NCBI GenBank assembly: GCA_026686845.1
Contig: JAIVEN010000021.1
Coordinates: 16,076,001-16,140,000 of the forward strand
Length of the DNA: 64,000 nucleotides
Direction of reading: 5' to 3'
From: Adenanthera pavonina
Taxonomy: Eukaryota > Streptophyta > Magnoliopsida > Fabales > Fabaceae
In this document: positions 10,519 to 20,803 of the stretch, in pieces
How the letters are laid out: each line of letters opens with the position of its first letter
Position numbering within the stretch: position 1 is the stretch's first letter
The notes under the pieces: model-generated
The model's input: the letters and a program-made list of their open reading frames with translations, nothing else
Database searches by the model: none
Told to the model about the DNA's origin: nothing
Translations under genes and position numbers: made by a program

Positions 10519-12721
10519 TCACTTTTTCTTTGGCTTGGTCTTCTTGCTGTAAGTCTTTCCAGATGGCTCAACAGCAGAATTGCCAATTTGCTTACTCTTC
10601 TCCCCCTTCTTGGCATCATCAGGAAGGTGAACAAAATCAGCCGGATTAGGGATTTGAGAAACTGGAATAGCTTTGAGGGGCACAGGAGCAAAACGCAGAT
10701 GTGGACTAACTGATGGAGGAGGCTCAGAAGGCTCAGGGCTTGGATTCTCATCTTCGAAGACCTCAAGCAGTTCTTGCATCTCTTGTCTGAAAAGAGCTAA
10801 TTGAGCCCTTTGTTATTCAGAAAGACCATATGCAGTGAGAGATGAAGGAGCAAGGTCATCAGAATGAAACATTTCTTCGAGCCTTCTTCTCTGAGCTTGC
10901 AAGAGAGCATTGCGAGCAATAGCTTCTAAATCAATAATAGGCACAATGCTCCTTTCTTCATTTCTGGCAACCTCCATGATTGATGAAGTAGAAATGGCTG
11001 CCACTAGTCTTTCTACTTGCTCAAATTCTTATTGGGACAAGATTGACTCTTGAGCATCTGCAGTAATGGGATCATGAGAGCTTGAATCCCGAGGTCCCTC
11101 TTCCTTCATGCCATAGTCCAAGGGAGGACCAGTACTTGGTTTGCTCATTGTACTAGCAGCTTCAGTGTCATCTACAGCATCATCATGCTTAGAAGAGGCT
11201 AGCTCAAATAGACTCGGAGGATCGAGAATTGGAGACAGAACAGGCTCAGAGAATCCTAGCTGAGGTGGAGCTGATGTGGCAGGTGCTGCACTCCGAATAT
11301 CTTCATAGGCATCAGTAACCACTTTTATGTTCTTGGCCAACTGGTGAATCTGATCTTGCAGATGAGCAAATTTTGGTATTTTGCTCATCCCTGATGCTAA
11401 GTATGAGTGTAGACAGGCTGTCATATAACTCAGTGATCTTGGTTAGCTTGGCATGAGAGGAGGGAGTAGATGGAATGTGAGTAGGCTTGAATGGAGATGA
11501 GACAGGCAGAGAAGGCTGAGGTGTAGGTCTAGCAGGAGCCTCAGAGGTACCTTCTTGCTGTTGGGAAGCACCTTCAACAAAGAAGAGATCTTCAGATTTT
11601 CCTGTTCCCTTTCCAATCCATCTTCCTTCATTTCTTTCAATCCCCATTCTTTGAAGTTCCTCTTCCTTGAAAATCTCAGAGGGTTTCCCTTTCCCCTTCT
11701 CAAGGTGCTGAATTCTAGCATATTGTAGAATTCCAGAAATCATTGCTGCATAGGGGAGTGTGGAGTCCTTCCTCTGATCCCTTGCCTTGATCATGCGATG
11801 GAGTATGATATGTCCCATGTTGATGAGCTTTCCACGCATGATTGCTACCATCACATGTGCCTCTGCCCTTGTGATCAGATTGAAGCTGCCTTCCTTGTTG
11901 AATATGATCCTAGACACTATGTAGTGTAGGATCCTTACTTGAGCACTGACGTCTGTAGGCTTTAGCAAGTTTATGGTTGGCCTATTTTCCTTTCTTCTGA
12001 ACAAAGTGTTCAAGATTGTACTTTCTTTGTAGTTCAGAAAGGGGCCACATTCTTCATTAGCAGTCTCTGCCTCATCCATGTACCCAGAAGCAGTGATGTC
12101 AATCTTAAGGCCATCTTGCCCTAGGATTTCCAACACTTCATTAAGAGTTTCATCTGTGAGCCAGATGGTCCTTGATCTTAGATTGACCTCCTACTTCTTC
12201 ATTTTGCTGTTGTATTTCAAGAAGGCATACCATGTCTTAACTATTTCATCATCATACCTCTCTAATATCTCTAACAGATTCTTATATCTTAGCATCCATA
12301 TTCCAGCATCAAAACTGTTAGAGACGAAGAAATCTTCCAAGTTCACACAATGAGGCTTGATTACCTTTTTATTAGCAAACTTGGTCAAGTATTCTTCCTG
12401 AATCTGAGGAGTGCTCCATAATGGCAGTATAGTGAGTTGGTATTCTCCTGATTCAGTACTGGAGGAAGAAGTAGAAGCAACAGCATCAGCAGCAGCAGGA
12501 ACAGGGACTGAAGGCTCTACTTTCTTCGAAGAAGAGGGTCATGCTTTCTTTGATTAAGCCTTTGGTGTAGTTTTCTGTCGTTTAGAGGGAGTTGCCTTGT
12601 TTGATTTGGCTTTTTTCTTTCAGTTTTTCACCCTACTTTGAGGCATGTTAAGATTTGACGTCCTCTTTGGTTGTGCCTCTCCTTTTCCAGCTTCAGGATT
12701 CTTTACTCTTGCCATTTTCAT
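10519..12721 (-). pseudogene. Extra ORF in envelope position (plant transposon protein-like), broken
   Basis: A remnant of about 730 codons lying after RNase H and before the polypurine tract, where Sire elements carry an envelope-like ORF. It starts MKMARVKNPEAGKG and has a Lys/Ser/Thr-rich N-terminus, a globular middle (about 11720-12390) with HYIVSRIIF and NMGHIILHRMI segments that resemble the family often named putative plant transposon protein, then a Pro/Ser-rich region, a coiled-coil-like piece (KFAHLQDQIHQLAKNI), and a basic C-terminus ending KKTKPKKK. Stops fall near 12620, 12557, 12545, 12190, 11027 and 10811; one frameshift lies between about 11310 and 11430. I see no clear membrane segment, so an envelope function is not supported. 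The family call is from memory of pattern, not a search. Confidence 0.7.
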
Positions 12722-13713
12722 GGATGAATGTTTTAGAATGAAGCTGAGATTGGGTTTATAGGGTGCGAAAATTAGTTTAAACGATGGGAAATGAAGATTT
12801 ACGGTCAAAATTGAAGAGCATTCATGAGAGAATTTGAACAAACTCAGAGAGAAAAAGAGTAGGGTTGCATCTGTTCAGCTGAAAACCGTCGATTTTAACG
12901 TAAGTAACCGCATGACAGACGAATTTTGAGGGGTCAAAATTCGACTTCGAGTAGTTAAAACTTAAATTGTTCAGCAAAGCTTACTGACAAATGAATTTTC
13001 TTCTGAAAGTTTGTCTGAGAGTGGCTTGGTTCAAGCAACAAATGATAAACAGACGAACTTTGTTTCAACAAAGTTCAAATTTTGAAGAGTTAACAACAAG
13101 TAGCAATCAAATCAACAAACAACAGACAAATTATGCATATAAACATTCATCTTTCAGAGATTCAACATTATGAGCAAGTTTCAACAGACGAATTTTGAAT
13201 CCGAAATTCGAATTTCTTTACTTTGTAAAGATTCTCCAACATTCGTATATTAAGAAATAATCATTTGTATAATCATCATGTTGGACAAACATAACTTTGA
13301 AATTTTTTCTTTTGAAAATTCGAACTTTCAAGGTCCAACAGACGAATTTCAAGGCATCACCAAGAACTATTCCAATGTATAACAAGCTGAAGTTCGTCTG
13401 TTGAGCATTCAAATTTGAATGTTGACCATGTTGTCTTGTTTAGAAACACAGTTTATCAAGGAAATTCGTCTAACACACAACTAAGATACGAATTTCAACA
13501 TTAAAAGCTTACAAAATGGATCCAGAAACTCAGAATTTTTGCCATTTTCTTCACTTTTTGAATGTTCCATTCTGGTGTGCTCCATTTTTCAGATTTATTA
13601 CCATTGAATCTCATGAAGAGCACCTGCAACTTAAATTAAATTCACTCCAATGCTAAAGTTAGAATTAATTTAGTGTTGCAAAATCTAAAAATAGAATTGC
13701 ACACAGTATTTAC
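12722..13713 (-). other. Spacer between extra ORF and RNase H with short-motif array
   Basis: Non-coding stretch inside the Copia element. From about 12910 to 13500 it holds CAGACGAA-type motifs and AAATTCGAATTT-like palindromes like those of the LTR U3, but mostly on the opposite strand relative to the LTR copies (CAGACGAA on plus at 12917, 13050, 13187, 13338; the LTR orientation only at 13006, 13394 and 13465). No open reading frame of note. Confidence 0.6.
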
Positions 13714-14371
13714 TTATAGTTCATTGGGATTTACCATGCCCAATTCTCTCCTGATTTTGCAATATCTATCTTCTAATAGAGGCTTTGTCAAGATATCTGC
13801 AACTTGATCCTCTGTTGGGATGTATTCTAGTCTGATTTCTCCTTTCAAAACATGATCCCTTATGAAGTAGCGCCTAACTTCAATATGTTTTGTCCTTGAA
13901 TGCATGACAGGATTCTTTGTGATGTTTATGGCACTTTGATTGTCACACATGATTGGTATTTCCTTCATCTCAACCTCAAGATCTTCAAGTTGTTGTTTCA
14001 TCCAAATGATTTTGGCACAACAGCTTCCAGCTACAACATACTCAGCCTTTGCTGTGGATAAGGCAACACTGTTTTGCTTCTTGCTAAACCATGAAACCAA
14101 GGATCCTCCAAGAAACTGACATGTTCCACTTGTGCTTTTTTCTGTCATTTTTGGATCCTACAAAGTCAGCATCAGTGTATCCTTTGAGATCTTCTCCATT
14201 CCCCTTTGGATACCAAAGGCCCATCTGTGATGTTCCAATGAGATATCTAAAGATACGTTTCACAGTAGTTGCATGGGTTTCCTTGGGACATGACTGGAAC
14301 CTTGCACACATACAGACACTAAACATTATGTCAGGTCTGCTGGCAGTTAGGTACAGTAGGGATCCAATCAT
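13714..14371 (-). pseudogene. Copia RNase H domain, frameshifted
   Basis: Decayed RNase H of pol. Conserved pieces in order are GYTDADFVGSKNDRK, then after a frameshift near 14150 STSGTCQFLGG, SWFSKKQNSVALSTAKAEY, CDNQSAI, and ADILTKPL near the end. The acidic residues D (TDADF), E (KAEY) and D (CDNQS) expected of Copia RNase H are present. The frame ends with GMVNPNEL and a stop at 13714. Together with the upstream domains it would have formed one polyprotein. Confidence 0.88.
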
Positions 14372-15365
14372 TCTTCTATACTAGGTTATGTCAAACATTT
14401 TCCCTTTTTCATCCATATCCAGTTTGGTTGTTGTAGCCATAGGTGTTCCTATTGGCCTGGCATTCTCCACCCCAAACTTCTTTAGCAATTCCTTCAGATA
14501 CTTGGATTGGTTGAGAAAGATACCATCATCACACTGCCTGATTTACAATCCAAGGAAGAAGTTGAGTTCACCCATCATGGACATTTTGAATTCTCCCTGC
14601 ATTAGCTTAGAAAAATTCTTGCAAAGAGATTCATTAGTAGCACCAAATATAATATCATCAACATAAATTTGAGCAATAAGTAAATCTTCATTTTCTTTCT
14701 TGGTAAATAAAGTTGTATATACTTTTTCTCTGTTGAATCCCTTTTCAGTCAGAAAATTACTTAATCTTTCATACCATGCTCTAGGGGCTTGTTTTAAACC
14801 GTAAAGAGCTTTCTTCAGTTTATAAACATGGTTTGGTTTTGCAAAGTCCTCAAAACCTGGAGGTTGATCTACATAAACCTCTTCCATGATATATCCATTT
14901 AGAAAAGCACTCTTCACATCCATTTGATACAACAAAATATTTTTCATGCATGCATATGCTAATAGAATTCTAATTGCTTCTAATCTAGCTATTAGAACAA
15001 ATGTTTCATCAAAATCAATGCCTTCTTCTTGATTATATCCTTTAGCAACCAATCTAGCTTTATTTCTGATTATTGATCCTGATTCATCAAGTTTATTTCT
15101 AAAAACCCATTTGGTGCCAATGACAGGATGATTTTTTGGGTTTAGGCACTAAATCCCAGACTTGATTTCTTTCAAACTGATTTAATTCATCTTGCATGGC
15201 CAAAATCCAGTATTCATCAATTAAGGCTTCCTCAGTGCATTTAGGTTCAATTTGTGAGATGAAAGCACAGTTAATCATTTGATTTCTTAACTGTTTTCTG
15301 GTTCTAACTCTCTCTTGAACATTACCTATCACCTGATCAATAGGATGATTCCTTTGATATCTCCA
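14372..15365 (-). pseudogene. Copia reverse transcriptase, broken
   Basis: Decayed reverse transcriptase. The longest open piece (14543-15052) carries QMDVKSAFLNG with the first catalytic aspartate, VYVDQPPGFED, LKKALYGLKQAPRAWYE, and the IYVDDIIFG active site. Upstream, DEYWILAMQDELNQFERNQVW belongs to the same domain, but a frameshift in a T run at about 15131-15137 separates it. A stop interrupts FFLGL near 14543, and another lies near 14380. Enzyme activity is not expected. Confidence 0.92.
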
Positions 15366-16380
15366 AGCTCTAGGGAGTTCTTAAGACATTTCTTCATTAT
15401 TTTCTTCTTCAAAATCTCTCTCCTGAATATCTTCCTCTATGTTAATAGATTCAGATATTTTTGGAGGTTCAATTTTACCTTCATTAGAGATATCTAACTT
15501 TTTAAAGTTTGAGACAAGATCATTCTCATCAGTAGCATGTTTGGAAGCAGTTTTATTTTCAATAAATACTACATGCACAAATTCTTCTACTAAATTAGAC
15601 TTTTTATTAAAAACTCTATGTGCTTTACTTCTACTAGAATAGCCCAGAAATATACCTTCATCAGATTTGGCATCAAACTTACCCAGATTTTCCTTCACAT
15701 TGTTGTGAATAAAGCACTTGCAGCCAAACACATGGAGATGTGATAGATTTGGTTTTCTTCCTTTGTACAGCTCATAAGGAGTCTTCCCAAGGATTGGTCT
15801 GATATAGGCTCTATTTATGATGTAGCTTGTTGTATTCATTGCATCAGCCTAAAATACTTGAGAGAGTTCCTTTTCTTTCAGCATAGCTCTAGCCATCTTT
15901 CTAATTGTCCTGTTCTTCCTTTCTACTACTCCATTCTGTTGGGGAGTTCTTGGAGCTGAGAAATTGTGATCAATTCCATGTTCATTACAATACTCTAGAA
16001 AGTATGAGTTCTCAAACTCTCCTCCATGATCTGACCTGATAGACACAGTGGAAATACCCTTCTCATTTTGCACTTTCTTGGCTAAGGTTACAAATGCATC
16101 AAAGGTATCACTTTTAGAGGAAAGAAATAATGTCCATGTAAATCTAGAGTAATCATCCATAATACAAGCACATACAGATTTCCACCAATACTTTTTACCC
16201 TAGATGGACCAATTAAATCCATATGTAGTAGTTCTAGTGGTCTAGTTGTGGTGACTATGTTTTTGGGTTTAAAAGAAGATTTAGTTTGTTTTCCGCTTAG
16301 GCATGCATCACATTCTTTGTCCTTTTCAAAAGCAATTTTCGGCAGGCCAGTGACTAACTCATTTTTAACCAGTTTTGAAA
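15366..16380 (-). pseudogene. Copia integrase core, broken
   Basis: Decayed DDE integrase. The zinc-binding part ends with KECDACLSGK (about 16300). The first catalytic aspartate is in LLHMDLIGP, the second in IRSDHGGEFEN and the glutamate in QQNGVVERKNRT. A frameshift lies near 16160, before MDDYSRFTW, and a stop near 15848 between KELSQVF and ADAMNTT. The C-terminal part contains HLHVFGCKCF and GIFLGYSS, usual for plant Copia, and an acidic linker leading to reverse transcriptase. Confidence 0.9.
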
Positions 16381-16914
16381 GCTAATTCATATTAACATGA
16401 GCTAATCTTCTATGCCACAACCAACTATCATTATCCTGACTAATCGAGCGGACAGAATCTGAGGGAGAAAGTTCATCAAGATCAATAGTATAGCAGTTAC
16501 CATCCCTTTGAGGTTTGAGGATTACTTTGTGATCACTTTTTTTGATGACCAGGTAGAATTTTGAGTCAAACAGTACCCAATTTCCTTTGTCACATGTCTG
16601 GCTCACACTTAGCAGATTGTGGTTGAGGCCAATCACAAACAACACCTTTTCAATGGATGTCTCAGGATTCTTGCCCACAATGCCAATGCCAACTATTCTA
16701 CCATATTGATCACCTCCAAAGGTCACCTTTCCTCCTTTCTTGTCTTTAAGGGTGATGAACTTCTCCTTGTCCCCGGTCATGTGACTTGAGCAGGCACTAT
16801 CCATATACCATTTATTACTCTTTCTAGCTTTGAGACATACCTCATCTTCTTGATCACTGCTGCATGAGATTTCAGCTTCTTCAGAGGCAAGAGCCATGAG
16901 ATAGATGTTGGCAA
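16381..16914 (-). pseudogene. Copia protease and pre-integrase region
   Basis: Open over 171 codons (16382-16897). The protease motif WYMDSACSSHMTGDKEKF has Ser-Ala after the catalytic aspartate (DSA), a common plant Copia form. The pre-integrase zinc finger begins with WLWHRRLAHVNMN, after which a stop (TAG) at 16382 cuts the frame before LSKLVKNELV. It is in the same frame as gag. Confidence 0.88.
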
Positions 16915-17962
16915 TTTCATCTTCATCATCATCATCTTCTTCATCTGAGCTGTTGCCCCATATTGATGAGATGTAAGCTCTTTTCTTCTTGCTTTTTTCT
17001 GCAGCTTTCTTTTCTTTTTCTTGCTTCTTGAGGAATTGTGGACAATCCCATTTGATATGTCCCTACTTTTTACACTCATATCAAGTGATAGGCTCTTTTG
17101 CTTCCCTCTTGCTATCTCTAGCTGCTCCTTTCTTGAAGATTTTCTTGTTTCTCTTTTTGCTGTAGAATCCTCCAAATTTTCTGACCATCATAGCCAAAGT
17201 TTCTTCAACGAGTTCATCTTCATCGTCAGATTCTTCTTCTTTTTCCTCAGCAGCTTTTAGAGCAAGACCTTTCTTCTTTCTGTCTTGTCCAGCCTCCTTG
17301 AGAGCTTTCATTTTTCCTTCATACTCCTTGAGGCTGCCAAAAAGAGCTGTAACAGAGGCCATTAATTCTCCTCTGGCTTCCTCTATTGCTGTTACTTTGG
17401 GTTGCCATTCCAGAGGGAGAGCTCTAAGGATCTTTCTTACTTTTTCTGTTTGAGTGTACTCCTTTCCCAGGCTCTTTAGTTGATTCACAATGCGGGTGAA
17501 TCTTTTTTGTAGCTCTTTTACATTTTCTCCTTCAGCCATTCTGAAGCTTTCATATTCTCCTATGCATGTATTCAATTTATTTTCCCTGACTCTAGTTGTT
17601 CCTTCATGAGCAATTTGCAAGGTGTCCCATATTTCCTTGGCAGTAGAGCATTGTGAGACCCTGTAGAATTCATCTTGATTCAAAGCACTAACCAAACAGT
17701 ATTTTGCCTTGAAGTTCAACAAGACTCTTCTTCTATCTTCCTCATTCCATTCAGCTTCTGGCTTCTCTCTGTACTTCCCATCATCTTCCAAAGCCATTGG
17801 GACAAAATCTCCCTTCTGAATGACTGACCAAATGTCCAAATCAATTGACTGGAGATAGATTTGCATCCTCATCTTCTAGTAACCATAGTTTTCTCCACTA
17901 AAGCCAGGTGGTCTATTTGTGTTGTTTTCTTCTGGTAGTATGCTTTCTCCAAAACCAGCCAT
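16915..17962 (-). pseudogene. Copia gag, broken
   Basis: Decayed capsid/nucleocapsid protein. The start is MAGFGESILPEENN at 17962, before the segment NYGYWKMRMQIYLQSI, whose Trp codon has become TAG at 17876-17878. The UBN2-like core follows (KEIWDTLQIAHEGT, KRFTRIVNQLKSLGK). The zinc knuckle near 17050-17090 reads YECKK, stop, GHIKWDC: the first Cys codon and the Trp codon are now stops. A very acidic tail then leads to protease. The Sire-type match is by pattern. Confidence 0.9.
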
Positions 17963-18000
17963 TTTAATTCCCGGACTGTGAAATCTGATTGGGAATCCGG

Positions 18001-18012
18001 GCTCTGATACCA
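18001..18012 (-). other. Primer-binding site, initiator Met-tRNA
   Basis: TGGTATCAGAGC on the minus strand, two bases inside the end of the 5' LTR. It is the standard sequence complementary to the 3' end of plant initiator Met-tRNA and primes minus-strand synthesis. Confidence 0.95.
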
Positions 18013-18014
18013 CT

Positions 18015-19678
18015 TGTTAGTTAGGTTGACTTCCCAAGAAGGGGCTGAATTGGGAAGCTTGAAAATTTTCTGCAAAATGTCAAGAAAGTAAATAAAGCAA
18101 AGTATAGAAGGTAAAACAGAGTATATGTAAATAAACTGTAAGAGTTATAGTAAAGAGAAGAAAACTCAAATATTTATCCTGGTTTGATCTCTCCAGTTGA
18201 CCTACGTCCAGTCCCCAAGTCACCACTTGAGATTTTCCACTATTTTGCAAGAATTCAGTGGGCTTCTTGCAAATGCCTCAGTACAAAGATGATGCTCTGT
18301 TTCTAGAGCTCACTCATTCACTCTATGCACTCTTACGAAGTGCTTCCCAATCCCTTGTGATATCCTCTCACAAGAAAATCCTTTTTTCTAGATGAAGATA
18401 AGATTGATTATAAGGATTAAACTCTTTTAAACAGAGTAAATAGGAAAGTTGGAGTACAAAATATTAAAGTGAGAGAGTAAGAGACTTTGAGTAGATGATT
18501 TGACAGAGTTTCAGTATATATAATGTTAAAATCGTTTTCCCACAACTTCAAATGATGTTATATTTATAGATTTAGGTCTCAAATGTCTGTTAGAGACAAA
18601 ATCTATCCGTTGGAGAAGTTATCCTACGGTAACTCTGAAAAACTATCCGTTAACCAACCGCATTTAATACTTCTGACACTCTGAAATTCGAATTTTAGTT
18701 AGTCAACAGATGAATTTCACAGAAACCGAAGGTTAACATCTTCAACGTTGAATGCCCGGAGTTCGTCTATCATGAAGTGAAATTCGAATTTTGATATTTT
18801 GAACATGTTTCTATGTTGTGACATACGAATTTTCAAGTAGAAAGTTTTTCTGTTAAGTGTGAACAGTATTTTCAATTTGCTACAGTGCCTTCGAAATTCG
18901 AATTTTGGAATCCCAAAATTCGTCTGTTCGTAGCTGGTTTATAAGGCACAGTAGTTCATATTATTCAAAATTCAAATTTTCAAAGGGCAAAGTTCATCTG
19001 TCAGAGAGACCTCTTTTCATACTAACTTCAAAATTCGAATTTGTAAATATTGTCATTCGTATGTCAACATATCATTGCAACAGACTCACAAGCTTAGTTT
19101 CTAAAATTCAAATTTTCATGTTCAAAGTTCGTCTGTCAGTGAGCAATTTTGAAATCTAATCCAAACTTGGTTTCAGATAAACTTTGACAGAATTTCAGAC
19201 GAATTTCTTTAGTTTTCATAAGTTACATTTTGTCTGAAATTCAAATTTTCAAAACCCAATGTTCGTCTGTTACTGAAAGCTTCTTTCATACACTTATCAA
19301 AATTCGAATTTTCTCAAGTCAAAATTCGTCTGTCAGAGAAGCTTCTCTTCAGACTTATTCAGTTTTGATACGAAATTCGAATTTCCAAAGGTAAAGTTTG
19401 AATTTTCACTATGACAGATGAGTATTAACCTTTCAAACTTCATCTGTTGGTGGGTGTTTTTCAAATATTCCATGATTTAACATAGAATCAAGGTTTTAAA
19501 ACATCTTTTCACCAAATCAAAGTCTTTTACTCAAATAAAACACTACTAATCATCCTACATCTATCTTTGCACAGATTTATCCAGAATTTCTTCACTTGAA
19601 ACCTTTTGGGCACTTTTAATATCTTTATTCCAAGCTCTTGAAGGTTGGTTTGGAATCATCAAAACTCTTGATTCAACA
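18015..19678 (-). repeat. 5' LTR of the full-length Copia (C1)
   Basis: 1,664 bp. Its U3 array runs from about 18660 to 19460. It keeps a 74-bp piece around 18905-18985, containing AAATTCG and TTCGTCTG motifs, that the 3' LTR lacks. The TATA box (TATAAATATAA on minus) is at 18558-18568, followed by the R and U5 parts with the shared GACTTCCCAAG ending. Confidence 0.94.
18558..18568 (-). promoter_or_regulatory. TATA box of the 5' C1 LTR
   Basis: TATAAATATAA. Within about 110 bp upstream in element sense are three AACGGATAG-like motifs (CTATCCGTT on plus near 18600 and 18640; CCTACGG at 18625), conserved in the other C1 LTRs. This would be the element's own promoter. Confidence 0.65.
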
Positions 19679-19965
19679 CAAAATACTATATCAATTGCAT
19701 GATTAAAGTTATGTTCCATATTTCTTCCTATTAAATGTTTTAAGTTATTTTTAGAGACTTGAATCACCCCCATATGATTTTTCTAGATTTAGTTATGAAT
19801 TTTCAAAGTACACTAGGAAAAAGGGACTTAACAAATGAACAGTAACTCAGAAAATTAAATTTTTCTATGTTAGTCGCTTAAGTGATTCAAGCTAGTAAGA
19901 TGGTATAAATGGACTCTAATAGGGTCTAAATTATGGGAACTATGGTCTAAAACTAAGGTGTTACA
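19679..19965 (+). mobile_element. Family G LTR copy b, terminal segment
   Basis: Continues the split G copy after the Copia insertion (CAAAATACTA...), and ends in the family terminus AAGGTGTTACA at 19965. It includes the conserved TTAGTTATGAATTTTCAAAG module (19788-19807). Confidence 0.7.
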
Positions 19966-20803
19966 AGGGCAAAATGGTAATTTCATATGTTTGATCCTTA
20001 ATTGAAATTTATTTCCCATATAGTCATTGGAAGGAATTATGTTTGGACATTAATTGAAATAAATTACAAATAAAGTCCTTGGTAAAAATTAATTCTAAAA
20101 CTAAGGGTTATACAATATAACTATTGAATAGAAGCCCTTAACGAGCTGAATACAATTATATAAGTATTGGGTAGTCGGGAGGTCTTGATTGAAAAATAGA
20201 CCGATTTGAAAAGATAGGATATTAAAGAGACAGGTGAGCCCCACGGGACACAAAAGTAAAAAGTTAGGGCCATATAAGTAAATATTTCTAACAGATAAAG
20301 CTAGACATTTAAAAACTTTAACCTGGTGTAATTTTATACTGCATATAGAGAGATATGGAAATATAGTATGTGATGCATAAAAAGATAGAAAAAGAAGTGA
20401 AATAGCAATTTCATAGCCCAAGAAAGTGTTAAAAATGAATTTGCAGCCTGGTCCCTGCAAAGTGAATTATTTGCAGTTTGGTTCTTAGGGAAACTTACAA
20501 GAAAGTACCCGAAAGAATAAATATTTACGTTTTTACCCCAGTCCAATTTGGTAAATATTAAAAATTTATATCAGACTAAAACTTGTGACATAATGAACAC
20601 AATGGAATAGTGTATTGGGCTTAATAGGATCAATTTGGAGAAATTTAATTGCAGAATATATAGTGAAAAAGTAAAAGTACTATGGGCCCCACAAAAAGAA
20701 AGAAAAGTAAGAGGAAAAATATTTGAACCCCACATAGATAATTTTTGGAACAAAATATTAAAGTAAACATAAATCCAAATATAGTTTATTCTTGTATCCA
20801 TAA
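19966..20803 (+). mobile_element. Family G LTR copy d, 5' portion
   Basis: U3-type G sequence with the recurring phrases of a diluted A/T-rich promoter-distal region (GGTCC...TTTGCAGTTTGG near 20450-20480; TGTATTGGGC near 20610). It lacks the very start and stops where a minus-strand G copy begins. Open stretches of 70-119 codons on the minus strand have no recognisable features. Confidence 0.5.

Larger units (their letters stand above)
8611..19678 (-). mobile_element. Full-length Ty1/copia element, Sire/Maximus-like, 11,068 bp
   Basis: Complete but decayed element on the minus strand: 5' LTR 18015-19678, Met-tRNA primer site 18001-18012, gag, protease, integrase, reverse transcriptase, RNase H, a spacer, an extra ORF in the envelope position, polypurine tract 10201-10214, and 3' LTR 8611-10200. 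The domain order integrase before reverse transcriptase defines Copia. Length, long LTRs and the extra ORF after RNase H point to the Sire/Maximus lineage. The coding region has at least three frameshifts in pol, one in the extra ORF, and many stops. LTRs differ at about 19 of the first 250 aligned positions and less elsewhere (roughly 5-8 per cent by eye), so the insertion is a few million years old if typical plant rates hold. Confidence 0.93.

Noticed and set aside
14091..14666. Plus-strand ORFs over the Copia pol region
   Set aside because: Antisense shadows of reverse transcriptase and RNase H, which are clearly encoded on the minus strand.
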